From an uncultured Marinomonas sp. (lineage in GTDB: Bacteria > Pseudomonadota > Gammaproteobacteria > Pseudomonadales > Marinomonadaceae): 64,000 nt of DNA. Position numbers and translations under genes: made by a program. The stretch's first letter is position 1. The number at the start of each line of letters is the position of its first letter. Under the pieces are notes generated by a model. The model saw only the letters and a list, made by a program, of their open reading frames with translations. It was not told the origin of the DNA and did not search any database. This document shows positions 35,399 through 45,931 of this stretch, piece after piece. The stretch is taken from the NCBI GenBank assembly GCA_947493575.1, contig CANLRQ010000015.1:1-64000 (forward strand). The letters are read 5' to 3'.

Positions 35399-37011
35399 TG
35401 CGAATCGAATTAAGCGCCTTGTCATTATCATTGTCTCAATGGCGCTTACTGCCCGCTTTTTGCCTTATTCTTGTCTTTACTTTAATAGGAGCTGCCAGTT
35501 TGGCAGCTCTTTTGTTTTATGGTGAAGCGGACAGGTGGGGCTCTTATTTGTCTAGTACCTATTTGTGGCGAGTAGTTCGTTTCTCTCTTTGGCAGGCTCT
35601 ATTAAGCAGTGTATTAAGCATAGGGTTTGCTATTCCCATTGCCTCGGCTTTAATGCGCCGTCAATTTTTTGGGCGTGATACCTTATTCCAGTTGTTTGCC
35701 GTTTCTATGGTTGTTCCGAGCATTGTTGCTATTTTAGGTATTGTTATTGTTTATGGCCGAAGTGGATGGATAAATTCATGGATAGGAGTGGAAGTGCCCT
35801 TATATGGCCTTTTAGGCATATTACTGGCTCACCTGTTCTTCAATTTACCTTTAGCAGTACGTTTATTGGTGCAGGCTCATGGTTTGATTCCTCAAGCACA
35901 ATGGCGCCTCGCTCTTCAATTAGGGTTCTCTCGTTGGCAAGCGTTTAAAACTATCGAGTGGCATTACATCAGAAAGGCGTTACCTGGCGCATTTGTATTA
36001 ATATTTATGCTTTGCTTTTCGAGTTTTGCAGTGGTGCTCAGTCTTGGCGGTGGTCCTAAATCCAGCACACTCGAGGTTGCTATCTATCAGGCATTACGTT
36101 TTGATTTTGATGTGTCTAAGGCAAGTGTGCTTTCTCTTTTGCAAGTCTTGATATGCAGCTCTGTAGCCTTATTAATTTACCGTTTCTCTTTGCCTTTAAA
36201 ACAAGATAATAGTGTACTCACATTAACAAGTTATCGTTTAAAGGACAGCTTTTGGAGTCGACTTTTTGATTATGGAGCAATTGCATTTGCTTTGTTGCTC
36301 ATTATTCCTCCATTTATCGCCATATTAGAACCTGTTTATTCAAAGGTATTTTGGCAAACCTTACAAGATAAAAAAATGTGGATGGCTGTAGGTGTGTCTC
36401 TAAAAATTGCGATACCCGCAGCGATACTAAGCGTGACCTTGGGGATTGGTTTTGTATTTGTTGCTCGATATGCGTACTTTCGCCCTCAATTAGTTTGGCT
36501 TGCTAAGCTGGTTGAGCATTTAGGGAGCAGTATTTTAATGATTCCTGGCTTGGTTATCGCCACAGGGCTGTTTTTGATTTTTCGTCAAATTGGTTGGGGG
36601 TTTGATCAAGGGTACTGGATCGTTGTTTGGGTTAATGGAATGATGGCGTTACCTTTTGTCTTGAGGGCCTTAGTCCCCGTATTTTATCAGCAAGAAAAAC
36701 GTTATCGCATGTTGTATGCGAGTTTGGGGATATGGGGGTGGCCTCGCTTTTTATTAGAATGGCCAGTGGTTAGAGGCAGTATTTCTCAAGCGTTTGGTTA
36801 TGCGCTTTTGCTTTGTTTGGGTGATATGGGTGTTATAGCTCTATTTGGTTCGTCTGGTTTGATGTCTTTACCCTTGTACTTGTTTCAATTAATTGGTTCT
36901 TATCGATTGGAGCAGGGCTCAAGTGTGGCTGTTGTGCTGGTGATTCTGTGTGTGCTGCTGTTTGTTCTTTCTACCCGTATTATAGGAGGCGTTTCTCGTG
37001 TTAAACATTGA
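35398..37011 (+). CDS. thiP: Thiamine ABC transporter, permease
   Basis: This 537-aa inner-membrane permease has about twelve helices in two homologous halves, each with a binding-protein-dependent transport motif (the first near PLAVRLLVQAHGLIPQAQWRLA). Length and duplication are as in ThiP of E. coli. ATG 35398 overlaps the thiB stop codon by one base. The in-frame start at 35374 inside thiB is rejected. Its 3' end overlaps thiQ by 14 bases. Confidence 0.95.
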   Translation: MRIELSALSLSLSQWRLLPAFCLILVFTLIGAASLAALLFYGEADRWGSYLSSTYLWRVVRFSLWQALLSSVLSIGFAIPIASALMRRQFFGRDTLFQLFAVSMVVPSIVAILGIVIVYGRSGWINSWIGVEVPLYGLLGILLAHLFFNLPLAVRLLVQAHGLIPQAQWRLALQLGFSRWQAFKTIEWHYIRKALPGAFVLIFMLCFSSFAVVLSLGGGPKSSTLEVAIYQALRFDFDVSKASVLSLLQVLICSSVALLIYRFSLPLKQDNSVLTLTSYRLKDSFWSRLFDYGAIAFALLLIIPPFIAILEPVYSKVFWQTLQDKKMWMAVGVSLKIAIPAAILSVTLGIGFVFVARYAYFRPQLVWLAKLVEHLGSSILMIPGLVIATGLFLIFRQIGWGFDQGYWIVVWVNGMMALPFVLRALVPVFYQQEKRYRMLYASLGIWGWPRFLLEWPVVRGSISQAFGYALLLCLGDMGVIALFGSSGLMSLPLYLFQLIGSYRLEQGSSVAVVLVILCVLLFVLSTRIIGGVSRVKH

Positions 37012-37711
37012 TTTAACCTATTCTTGGGCCTCATTTAGTGCTCATTATCAGGTGAATATTACTAAAGGTTTGACTACCTTGCTTGGTGGCAGTGGAGAAG
37101 GGAAAAGTACTCTCTTACAGTTGGTGGGCGGTTTTATAGAAGGGGATGGAAAACTAACGTTTGAGGATGATAATTTACAAGGGATGCCGCCTTATAACAG
37201 ACCTATTACAACTTTATTTCAAAGTGACAATTTATTCCCTCAATTAACTGTTTGGCAGAATATTGCAATTGGTTTGCACCCAAGTGGTAAGTTGACAGAT
37301 AAGGAAAGGAGTACGGTTGAATGGGCTTTGAGTAAAACTCAGTTAAAAGAACAATTAGATAAATTTCCCGATATGCTCTCTGGAGGTCAAGCTCAACGAG
37401 TTGCTTTGGCGCGAGCACTGGTAAGGAAAAGACCGATTCTTTTACTAGATGAACCTTTTAGCGCGCTTGACCCTAATTTGAGAGAAGAGATGCTGTTGTT
37501 AGTAGCTGATTTAACACATGATTTAGGCTTAACAACATTGCTTATTTCCCATCACCCCCATGAAGCAAAATTAGCTGGTGGAAATATAATGTTAATTAAA
37601 TCGGGAAAGGTCCAGGTTCACGGAGATGTGTCTTTGTTAGAGGAATACGATTCAATTCCAGCTCTAGCTGGGTATTTAGGTCCAAACAAACTCAGTGTTG
37701 AATTGGGATAA
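36998..37711 (+). CDS. thiQ: Thiamine ABC transporter, ATP-binding protein
   Basis: This 237-aa ABC ATPase energises thiamine uptake. Walker A is GGSGEGKST, Q-loop TLFQSDNLFP, signature LSGGQAQR, Walker B ILLLDEPFSALD and H-loop LISHHPHEA. The GTG start at 36998 has a full AGGAGG eight bases upstream and overlaps the end of thiP. It is followed two bases later by an EamA transporter gene. Confidence 0.95.
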   Translation: MLNIDLTYSWASFSAHYQVNITKGLTTLLGGSGEGKSTLLQLVGGFIEGDGKLTFEDDNLQGMPPYNRPITTLFQSDNLFPQLTVWQNIAIGLHPSGKLTDKERSTVEWALSKTQLKEQLDKFPDMLSGGQAQRVALARALVRKRPILLLDEPFSALDPNLREEMLLLVADLTHDLGLTTLLISHHPHEAKLAGGNIMLIKSGKVQVHGDVSLLEEYDSIPALAGYLGPNKLSVELG

Positions 37712-37713
37712 AT

Positions 37714-38583
37714 ATGCTTTCTAGTATGACCTCAAACCTTCTAATGAAGGGGATTTACGCCACTATTGCTTATGCTTTTATTATGTCGATTACAGCACTG
37801 GCAGCAAAAGTGGTTCAGCAAGAAATTGCAGTGATTACTTTGGTATTTTGGCAAAGTGTTTTCTGCTTGTTACTGTTATTACCTCAACAAAAAGGTCATT
37901 GGGTTCCTCGTTCGGCTTTTGTGTGGAAAATACATTTCCTAAGGAGTGTTGGTGGTTTCACTGGTTTTGTTTTTTATTATTACGCACTGAATCATATTCC
38001 TTTAGTTGAAGCTTCTTTGTTGCGCTCTTGTGCCCCATTGTGCGTACCTTTTGTGGTGCTAATTATGCATAATATTCGTATACCTACTCGTCGATGGTTA
38101 CCGATTGTAATTGGTTTTGTCGGGGTGATTTTTATTATTCAGCCAACTCCAACACATGTTGATATTTGGCATTTGATTGGTTTTACATCCGCCATCGGGT
38201 TGGCCTTTTCTATGGTAACAACGCGGATGCTTTCAAAAGAAGTAAGGAGCGAAGAAACGATGACTGTATATTTCGCCGTTTCTGCATTATTGTCGTTATT
38301 TGTCGCTTTGATTCAAAATGAAAGTTTGTATGTTCCTTTGTCTTTGTATGTCTGGATCTTTGTAGTTGCAGCAACACTTTATGCAGGAATGTTTTTATAC
38401 ACAAAAGCTTATACATATGCTCCCGCTAGTGTGGTATCACCAATAAGTTATATTGGTGTTGTATTTAGTGGTGTTTGGGGATGGCTGATTTGGGGGCATA
38501 TTCCAGATATATATGCTGTTTTAGGGATGGGGTGCATCTTTATCAGTATTCTATACAGTGCAAGGTTGTCTAGAGGAGGCTAG
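37714..38583 (+). CDS. EamA/DMT-family transporter in the thiamine operon
   Basis: This 289-aa protein has ten predicted helices in two EamA repeats (for example LVEASLLRSCAPLCVPFVVL and VVSPISYIGVVFSGVWGWLIWG). DMT transporters move varied metabolites. The gene begins two bases after thiQ, so it is almost certainly in the riboswitch-controlled transcript. That suggests a substrate tied to thiamine, such as thiamine itself, a pyrimidine or thiazole precursor. This is inference from position alone. It converges on another EamA gene. Confidence 0.87.
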   Translation: MLSSMTSNLLMKGIYATIAYAFIMSITALAAKVVQQEIAVITLVFWQSVFCLLLLLPQQKGHWVPRSAFVWKIHFLRSVGGFTGFVFYYYALNHIPLVEASLLRSCAPLCVPFVVLIMHNIRIPTRRWLPIVIGFVGVIFIIQPTPTHVDIWHLIGFTSAIGLAFSMVTTRMLSKEVRSEETMTVYFAVSALLSLFVALIQNESLYVPLSLYVWIFVVAATLYAGMFLYTKAYTYAPASVVSPISYIGVVFSGVWGWLIWGHIPDIYAVLGMGCIFISILYSARLSRGG

Positions 38584-38625
38584 ATCAAGGGCTCCCTCTT
38601 CTCCCTCGAGTGATAATAGAAGGAA

Positions 38626-39528
38626 TTAAGAGGTTACTGTCTGTTTTCTTTTTATCTTGTTTAAGATTGTCGCAATAAATATGCCGCCGAATATAAAAAT
38701 GATGCCGCTAATATGGTAACCATAAAGACTTTCTTTTAAGAAAAAATAAGAAAGAAAGATGCTAAAGACTGGCATTAAATGAATAAAGTGACCTGCAGTG
38801 GCTGCGCCTAATTTTTGAATACCCGCATTCCAGCATAAAAAAGCGCCAATTGAGGCAAATATGGACATATAGGCAATAGTTAGCCAATCTAAATGGGTTA
38901 GGCTACTTACGTCTTGATTGCTAAAGAAGAAGACTAGAGGGATCTGGATGCTTGTTCCTATTAGCGCTGTACTGGAAAAAAAACCAAGCATAGACAAGTT
39001 TTTTGGCTTTTTAGCAATCAGCACCGAATAGACTGCCCAACAAAGAGCGGCTGCAATAATCCATAAATCACCAGTAGAAACAGTTAAGTTTAATAAGGTT
39101 TCTAATGTTCCTTGGCTAACAATGTTGATAACACCGAGTGTTGAGATAAGTATGCCTGTATTTTGTAGCCAAGTCGTTTTTTGTCCTAGCAATAGTCTTG
39201 CTGTAATTAAAATGATAACGGGCATGACGGAATTAAGTAGTACTGCGTTGGTAACGCTGGTAGTCGTCAGCCCTATGTATAGGAATAGGTTGTAATTACA
39301 TACGCCAAACCAAGCAAAAAAAGTTAATATTTTCCAATTTTGTGCAATGATTTTTCTTTCAAGTATTAAGGCTTTATATGCGAATGGTACAACAAACAGA
39401 CAAGCGAGAGACCAGCGAGCAAAAGAAAGGAAGAAAGGGTCTAAACCTGTTTCCAGAGTTATTCTGCCTAAAACGTAATTTCCCGACCAAAAAAGAATAG
39501 GTAACAGTAGATAGATAAATGCTGGCAT
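38626..39528 (-). CDS. EamA/DMT-family transporter
   Basis: This 300-aa protein has ten hydrophobic segments and two EamA domains. The first is marked by PILFWSGNYVLGRI and TTTSVTNAVLLNSVMPVIILI, the second by WAVYSVLIAKKP and LGAATAGHFIHLMPVFSIFLSY. The C-terminal tail is basic. The substrate is unknown. It lies 13 bases downstream of a second EamA gene on the minus strand and converges with the EamA gene of the thi operon. The three differ too much in sequence to be a recent duplication. Confidence 0.88.
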   Translation of the reverse strand: MPAFIYLLLPILFWSGNYVLGRITLETGLDPFFLSFARWSLACLFVVPFAYKALILERKIIAQNWKILTFFAWFGVCNYNLFLYIGLTTTSVTNAVLLNSVMPVIILITARLLLGQKTTWLQNTGILISTLGVINIVSQGTLETLLNLTVSTGDLWIIAAALCWAVYSVLIAKKPKNLSMLGFFSSTALIGTSIQIPLVFFFSNQDVSSLTHLDWLTIAYMSIFASIGAFLCWNAGIQKLGAATAGHFIHLMPVFSIFLSYFFLKESLYGYHISGIIFIFGGIFIATILNKIKRKQTVTS

Positions 39529-39541
39529 GGGTTTCCTTACT

Positions 39542-40438
39542 TTAACTATTGGCCGCTTTTTTTGACTTTGCTATGTTCTGTATTAGCAACCCTGCGAGTA
39601 TGCAGATAAGTCCAACTAGAGTCGAGAGTTTTACTTTTTCATCAGTAAATTGTGACAACCAAAAAATAGACAATATGGGGGAAATAAAAATCAGGTTAGC
39701 GATTTTTGTGGCTTTATTTGTGAGCTTAAGTGCGCTATTCCACAGAACAAAGGTCAATCCCATCTCAAATAGGCCAATATAAACGGCACTTAATATCCCT
39801 TTAAGCTGCCACTCATTATGACTTTCAGTAAAAAACCAATAGGCTACAATCAATGGCAATGCAAAGCTGAAGTTTAAAGTAAGACCTATTAAAGATGGCC
39901 GTTTATCTTTCGTATTTAAGAGCCAGTACATGGCCCATATAACCGTGCTTGCCAAGGCGAGAAATACGCCGGTAGGATTACTAAACGTCAAGCCCGTAGG
40001 GTTGCCGTTGGTCGCAATGATTAACACGCCAAAGTAACAAAATATGGCCGCGAGAATGTCAAATACGAGTAACTTCTGTTTTAGAATTGGAACGGCCATA
40101 AAACTTAGCATAATAGCCCAAGTGTAATTGATTGCTTGTGCTTCTTGAGCTGGAAGTAAGTCATAAGCTTCTAGCAGAACTAAGTAATAGATAAAGGGAT
40201 TAACCGCGCCAAAAAACAAAGAGGTTTTCCATGTTGTAGAAGCGTAATGCTTTAGTTCTTTCCATTGTTTTTTATAGATAACTAAAGTAAATAAAAAAAG
40301 CAACGAAGCAAGTGCGGCGATTAATAACAGTTGAATAGGGCTTTGTTGTGATAACGAAATACTAAAGGCGGTAGCGACGGTTGACCATAATAATACAGCA
40401 ATGAAACCAAATAACATCGCTTTAGATTGATCCTGCAT
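39542..40438 (-). CDS. EamA/DMT-family transporter
   Basis: This 298-aa, ten-helix protein has two EamA domains (FIAVLLWSTVATAFSISL at the start; VIWAMYWLLNTKDKRPSLIG and LTFVLWNSALKLTNKATKIAN later). The C-terminus is lysine-rich and cytoplasmic. The substrate is unknown. It is transcribed with the next EamA gene and is divergent from rpsF, with a 130-base gap containing the ribosomal promoter. Confidence 0.88.
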   Translation of the reverse strand: MQDQSKAMLFGFIAVLLWSTVATAFSISLSQQSPIQLLLIAALASLLFLFTLVIYKKQWKELKHYASTTWKTSLFFGAVNPFIYYLVLLEAYDLLPAQEAQAINYTWAIMLSFMAVPILKQKLLVFDILAAIFCYFGVLIIATNGNPTGLTFSNPTGVFLALASTVIWAMYWLLNTKDKRPSLIGLTLNFSFALPLIVAYWFFTESHNEWQLKGILSAVYIGLFEMGLTFVLWNSALKLTNKATKIANLIFISPILSIFWLSQFTDEKVKLSTLVGLICILAGLLIQNIAKSKKAANS

Positions 40439-40477
40439 AATTTGAAATCCTAGGTTCCATTATTTTTAGGGCTGTTA

Positions 40478-40483
40478 TATAAT
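40478..40483 (+). promoter_or_regulatory. Probable -10 element of the rpsF operon
   Basis: A perfect TATAAT, followed by the GC-rich discriminator ACCGCACCCCG, places the transcription start near 40490. A GC-rich discriminator is typical of stringently controlled ribosomal promoters. No good -35 hexamer is seen at 16-18 bases upstream. Confidence 0.5.
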
Positions 40484-40489
40484 ACCGCA

Positions 40490-40568
40490 CCCCGTAAATC
40501 AATACTCCTTGTCTCACAGCTTATCTAACGGGGGAAGCGTGGAGACTAAGAACCCATAAGGAGCTTCA
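40490..40568 (+). promoter_or_regulatory. Structured rpsF leader
   Basis: GTCTC (40511-40515) pairs with GAGAC (40542-40546), with inner GCTT/AAGC. Alternatively, CCCCGT (40490-40495) can pair with ACGGGG (40528-40533) in the loop. S6:S18 autoregulation through rpsF leaders is known in bacteria, but I cannot confirm its characteristic bulge here. Confidence 0.4.
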
Positions 40569-40979
40569 ATGCGTCATTATGAAATCGTGTTTCTGGTTCA
40601 TCCAGATCAAAGTGAACAAGTCCCAGCAATGATCGAGCGTTATACTAACTTGATTACTGAAGATGGTGGCCAAGTTCATCGTCTAGAAGATTGGGGTCGT
40701 CGTCAATTAGCTTACCCAATCAACAAAATTCACAAGGCTCATTATGTTCTTATGAACATTGAGACTTCTGAAAGTGTTTTATCGGAACTAAACGAAACTT
40801 TCCGTTACAACGATGCAATTATCCGTAATTTGGTAATTCGTCGTAAAGCGGCAGTGACTGAAGTTTCTCCAATTAAAGCATCTGAAGGTCGTGATGATCG
40901 TCGTCCAGCTCCTCAACGTGAAGAGCGTGCTGTAGAAAATTCTGTTGAAGAAGATAACTCTTCTGACGCAGCTGAATAA
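40569..40979 (+). CDS. rpsF: 30S ribosomal protein S6
   Basis: This 136-aa protein of the small-subunit platform pairs with S18 on 16S r[28 protein letters not shown], the basic [20 protein letters not shown] and [17 protein letters not shown] are classical S6. The C-terminal tail is charged and Glu-rich, as in E. coli where glutamates are added post-translationally by RimK. AAGGAG lies six bases before the ATG. First gene of rpsF-rpsR-membrane protein-rplI. Confidence 0.98.
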   Translation: MRHYEIVFLVHPDQSEQVPAMIERYTNLITEDGGQVHRLEDWGRRQLAYPINKIHKAHYVLMNIETSESVLSELNETFRYNDAIIRNLVIRRKAAVTEVSPIKASEGRDDRRPAPQREERAVENSVEEDNSSDAAE

Positions 40980-41001
40980 TTAATTGGATTAGGAGATACT
41001 C

Positions 41002-41232
41002 ATGGCTCGTTTTTTCCGTCGTCGTAAATTCTGCCGCTTCACTGCAGAAGGCACAATCGAGATCGATTATAAAGATCTAGAGACACTTAAAGGTTATGTT
41101 ACTGAAACTGGTAAAATTGTTCCTAGCCGTATTACTGGCACTAAGGCTCGTTACCAGCGTCAATTAGCGACAGCTATCAAGCGCGCTCGCTATATTGCTC
41201 TTTTGCCATACACTGATAGCCACTTTAATTAA
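41002..41232 (+). CDS. rpsR: 30S ribosomal protein S18
   Basis: The 76-aa protein [17 protein letters not shown]...[33 protein letters not shown] has the full S18 pattern and exactly the usual length. It partners S6 on the platform. It starts 22 bases after rpsF, with TAGGAGA upstream. Confidence 0.98.
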   Translation: MARFFRRRKFCRFTAEGTIEIDYKDLETLKGYVTETGKIVPSRITGTKARYQRQLATAIKRARYIALLPYTDSHFN

Positions 41233-41252
41233 TAAGTGATTCGGGGTACTTC

Positions 41253-42113
41253 ATGAGTACACTAGCGAACTGGGTGATGAAGCGTCGGTTGCATGCCGTT
41301 ATTGGTGTTGCAGCTTTTAGCGCTATTCCACTTATGTTCTGGTTAGCGGCTGCCATTTTAGGTTTGGTTGTACTTCGAAAAGGTGTTGCAGAAGCAATTC
41401 CTGTATTGGCATGGGGTGGATTGCCATCGATAATGTTGTGGTTTTATCAAGGTGATGCAACAGCGTTTATCGTGTTAGTTCAAGTCATGTTATTGGGTTA
41501 TTTGTTACGTACAAAAATATCTTGGGCATTTGTTTTGACAGTGGCCAGTTTTCTGGCTTTGGCAGGAGTCTTTCTCTTACCATTGTTAATGCCCAGTTTG
41601 TTGAACTTATTAATTGAAATGGTTCAGCTGTTTTTGAATGAGCAACAGGTAGAAATACCTGATAAAGGTACGATTTTTAATCAAGTTGTAGTTGCTCTAT
41701 CAACTGTTCAGGTGTTTGTTTCGGTGGTCTCACTTTTTCTAGCTAGAAAATGGCAGGCCGCTCTTTACAACCCGGGCGGTTTACGAAATGAATTTCATCA
41801 ACTCCGTTTACCTATGGTGTCGGTGTTGTTGTTAGGCAGTATGGTTCTTTTGGGTGAAAGCCTTGGTGAAGCGTTTTATGTCTTAACTCAAGTTGCGGTT
41901 CCTGTCTTTGTCTTGGTAGGCGTTGCTATAGTGCACGGAATTGTCGCAAAAAAAAGAATTGGGATAATTGGATTGGTTGTTTTCTACCTTATCGGCTTAT
42001 TTGTTCTGAACGTTTATTTTACAAAACTGCTGATAATATTAGCTATAGCAGATGCGTTTATAGACTTTCGAGGTAGGATTCAAGAAAAGCCAACTGATTT
42101 AAGTAATAGCTAA
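41253..42113 (+). CDS. DUF2232-like membrane protein between rpsR and rplI
   Basis: This 286-aa protein has about eight hydrophobic segments and short loops, probably an inner-membrane protein. A membrane protein of this kind sits between rpsR and rplI in pseudomonads and their relatives, in the DUF2232 group as I recall. Its function is unknown. The start follows rpsR by 20 bases and the stop lies 22 bases before rplI, so it is co-transcribed with ribosomal protein genes. Confidence 0.85.
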   Translation: MSTLANWVMKRRLHAVIGVAAFSAIPLMFWLAAAILGLVVLRKGVAEAIPVLAWGGLPSIMLWFYQGDATAFIVLVQVMLLGYLLRTKISWAFVLTVASFLALAGVFLLPLLMPSLLNLLIEMVQLFLNEQQVEIPDKGTIFNQVVVALSTVQVFVSVVSLFLARKWQAALYNPGGLRNEFHQLRLPMVSVLLLGSMVLLGESLGEAFYVLTQVAVPVFVLVGVAIVHGIVAKKRIGIIGLVVFYLIGLFVLNVYFTKLLIILAIADAFIDFRGRIQEKPTDLSNS

Positions 42114-42135
42114 TTATTAATTAGAGGTGATCGAG

Positions 42136-42585
42136 ATGGAAGTTATTCTACTCGACAAAGTAAACAAGCTAGGCGGTATCGGTGACGTAGTTACTGTTAA
42201 ACCAGGCTTCGCTCGTAACTTTTTAGTTCCAAATAAAAAAGCTGTAATGGCTACTAAAGCAAACCTAGCTACTTTTGAAGAGCGTCGTGCTGAGCTAGAA
42301 GCTGAAGCGGCTGTTCGTAAAGAAGCGGCTGTTGCTCGTGGTGAGACATTGGCTGGTAAAACTTTCACAATCGAAGCAAATGCTGGTGATGAAGGTAAGT
42401 TATTCGGTTCAATCGGTGCACGTGACATCGCTGAATTAATTTCTACTGAAGTAGAAGTATCAAAATCTGAAGTTCGTCTTCCAGAAGGTGTGATTCGTCA
42501 TACAGGTTCTTTTGAAATTGACGTACAAGTTCACTCTGAAGTAGTTGTAGCGATTACATTAGAAGTGGTTGGTCAGAAAGCGTAA
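42136..42585 (+). CDS. rplI: 50S ribosomal protein L9
   Basis: The 149-aa L9 has an N-terminal RNA-binding domain [36 protein letters not shown], a long connecting helix rich in Glu/Ala/Arg (45-75) and a C-terminal domain with [16 protein letters not shown] 42136 has AGAGGTG eight bases upstream. A GTG at 42127 in frame is part of that binding region. It is the last gene of the operon and is followed by a strong terminator. Confidence 0.98.
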   Translation: MEVILLDKVNKLGGIGDVVTVKPGFARNFLVPNKKAVMATKANLATFEERRAELEAEAAVRKEAAVARGETLAGKTFTIEANAGDEGKLFGSIGARDIAELISTEVEVSKSEVRLPEGVIRHTGSFEIDVQVHSEVVVAITLEVVGQKA

Positions 42586-42605
42586 TATTCTGACTTTTGA
42601 TTCTA

Positions 42606-42642
42606 AAGGGCATCTGATGGTTTCATCAGGTGCCCTTTTTTT
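42606..42642 (+). terminator. Rho-independent terminator of the rpsF-rplI operon
   Basis: AAGGGCATCTGATG (42606-42619) pairs with CATCAGGTGCCCTT, with one G-U pair, and is followed by a long T-run. Confidence 0.92.
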
Positions 42643-42696
42643 TTGATCATGATAACCTTCATTTTTATTATTTTGTTGTAACTTTGGATCTATATT

Positions 42697-44073
42697 GTGG
42701 AAAGACAAGAGCAAGCCCCCTTACCTTTAAAATTGCCTCCTTATTCGATTGAAGCTGAGCGCTCGGTCGTTGGTGGGTTAATGTTAGACCCTCAAGCATG
42801 GGATAAGGTTTCCGAAGTGGTTGTTTCAGATGATTTTTATCGTCCTGAGCACAAGCAAATCTTTTCGGTTATTGCTCGTCTAGTCGATGACTCTGAACCA
42901 GTTGATGTGGTTACTATAGGGGAGAGGCTAGATAAGCGCGGAGAACTTGATGTTATTGGTGGTATGGCTTATTTAATGGAGATGGTCGAATCCACTCCAA
43001 GTGCTGCCAATATCTCTTCCTATGCTGAAATTGTAAGGGAGCGTTCTGTTTTAAGGTCGCTGATTACGACAACGACCGATATCACCACAAGGGCTTTTAA
43101 TCCTGAGGGAATGACCGCTGCTGAAGTATTAGATGAAGCGGAAAGAAAGATATTTCAGATTGCTGAAGGAGGTAATAAAAAAGGGGGGCCGAGGATTGTT
43201 GCCGATATCTTGAACTCTACTGTAAATAAGATTGATGAGCTATATCACCAAGAAGGTTCTATTACCGGATTAAGTACAGGGTTTACCGATCTAGATGCGA
43301 TGACTTCTGGATTGCAAAAATCTGATTTGGTCATTGTGGCTGGTCGTCCTTCCATGGGTAAGACGACATTTGCAATGAATTTGGTGGAGAATGCCACCAT
43401 GATAACGGACCTACCTGTTATTGTATTTAGTTTAGAAATGCCTTCAGATCAGTTGATGATGAGGATGTTATCGTCCTTGGGTAAAATTGATCAAACAAGG
43501 ATGCGTTCAGGGCAGTTAGAACAAGAAGATTGGGATAAATTAATGTCGGCAGTAAAAATGCTGAAAGATAGAAAGCTATTTATTGATGATACCGCAGGCA
43601 TTAGTCCAACTGAATTGCGTTCTAGGGTAAGGCGTATTGCCCGTGACCATGGTGGTGTTGCTTTAATTATGATTGATTACCTTCAATTAATGCAGATCCC
43701 AGGGTTTACTGAAGGAAGAACCAATGAGATTTCTGAAATATCTCGATCCTTAAAAGCGGTTGCAAAAGAGCTTGAATGCCCTGTAATTGCCTTATCCCAG
43801 CTAAACCGAAGTTTGGAAAATCGACCAAACAAGAGACCAGTTAACTCAGATTTGCGTGAGTCAGGAGCGATAGAGCAGGATGCCGACATTATTTCGTTTG
43901 TTTACAGGGATGAAGTGTATAACGAAGATACTCCTTATAAAGGCATTGCTGAAATTATTATAGGTAAACAGCGTAATGGGCCAATTGGAACCTGTCGTTT
44001 GGCGTTTGTTGGTAAGTTCACACGTTTTGAGGATTTGGCACCGGATGCATATCATGACTTCCAAGATGAATAA
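42697..44073 (+). CDS. dnaB: Replicative DNA helicase DnaB
   Basis: This 458-aa hexameric helicase unwinds DNA ahead of the replication fork. The N-terminal domain starts PPYSIEAERSVVGGLMLDP, the RecA-like motor has Walker A GRPSMGKTT, VIVFSLEMPSDQLMMRML, Walker B LIMIDYLQLM and the arginine-finger region RESGAIEQDADIISFVYRD. No intein interrupts it. It starts with GTG at 42697. The location after rplI is common in gammaproteobacteria. A stem CTGTGTA/TACACAG (44135-44159) follows in the downstream gap. Confidence 0.97.
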   Translation: MERQEQAPLPLKLPPYSIEAERSVVGGLMLDPQAWDKVSEVVVSDDFYRPEHKQIFSVIARLVDDSEPVDVVTIGERLDKRGELDVIGGMAYLMEMVESTPSAANISSYAEIVRERSVLRSLITTTTDITTRAFNPEGMTAAEVLDEAERKIFQIAEGGNKKGGPRIVADILNSTVNKIDELYHQEGSITGLSTGFTDLDAMTSGLQKSDLVIVAGRPSMGKTTFAMNLVENATMITDLPVIVFSLEMPSDQLMMRMLSSLGKIDQTRMRSGQLEQEDWDKLMSAVKMLKDRKLFIDDTAGISPTELRSRVRRIARDHGGVALIMIDYLQLMQIPGFTEGRTNEISEISRSLKAVAKELECPVIALSQLNRSLENRPNKRPVNSDLRESGAIEQDADIISFVYRDEVYNEDTPYKGIAEIIIGKQRNGPIGTCRLAFVGKFTRFEDLAPDAYHDFQDE

Positions 44074-44186
44074 GAGTTATTCATGAGTTAAGTCAGTGCT
44101 TTGAGTGTTGTTTATTGTGTTAGATTGTAACTTTCTGTGTATTTTATTAATTTACACAGTGGTATGATTTTTGGATTGAAAATTAA

Positions 44187-45764
<1,578 letters not shown>

Positions 45765-45810
45765 GGTCTCCCTTAGAATTATCTAATTTTAGAATGAATA
45801 GGAAGTTAAT

Positions 45811-45846
45811 AAGCCCCTTTTAAGTTATGTCTTAAAAGGGGCTTTT
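45811..45846 (+). terminator. Rho-independent terminator of the Aer-like gene
   Basis: AAGCCCCTTTTAAG (45811-45824) and CTTAAAAGGGGCTT (45831-45844) form a perfect 14-bp stem with a six-base loop, followed by Ts. Confidence 0.92.
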
Positions 45847-45862
45847 GTATGGGGTTACTTAA

Positions 45863-45925
45863 GGATGGTGTGAATAAGCCCTCTTGCCTCGGTATGTGGG
45901 TAAAGGCCTGTTATTCGTACTTTCC
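45863..45925. mobile_element. IS5-type miniature element, 63 bp
   Basis: Left end GGATGGTGTGAATAAG and right end TTATTCGTACTTTCC are inverted repeats, flanked on both sides by an exact TTAA target duplication (45859-45862, 45926-45929). The interior CTCTTGCCTCGGTATGTG is the reverse complement of the interior of the 21937 copy with two mismatches. It lies between the Aer-like terminator and the bioA stop. Confidence 0.75.
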
Positions 45926-45931
45926 TTAATT

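Noticed and set aside
38626..40438. Two adjacent EamA genes as a recent tandem duplication
   Set aside because: The proteins share only family-level similarity, so they are old paralogues.
42117..42428. Antisense open frame opposite rplI
   Set aside because: It is a shadow of a highly conserved ribosomal gene with no binding site and low-complexity Ser/Ala composition.
44135..44159. CTGTGTA/TACACAG stem after dnaB as a terminator
   Set aside because: The stem is AT-rich and not followed directly by a T-run. It might equally be an operator of the Aer-like gene, so it is only mentioned under dnaB.
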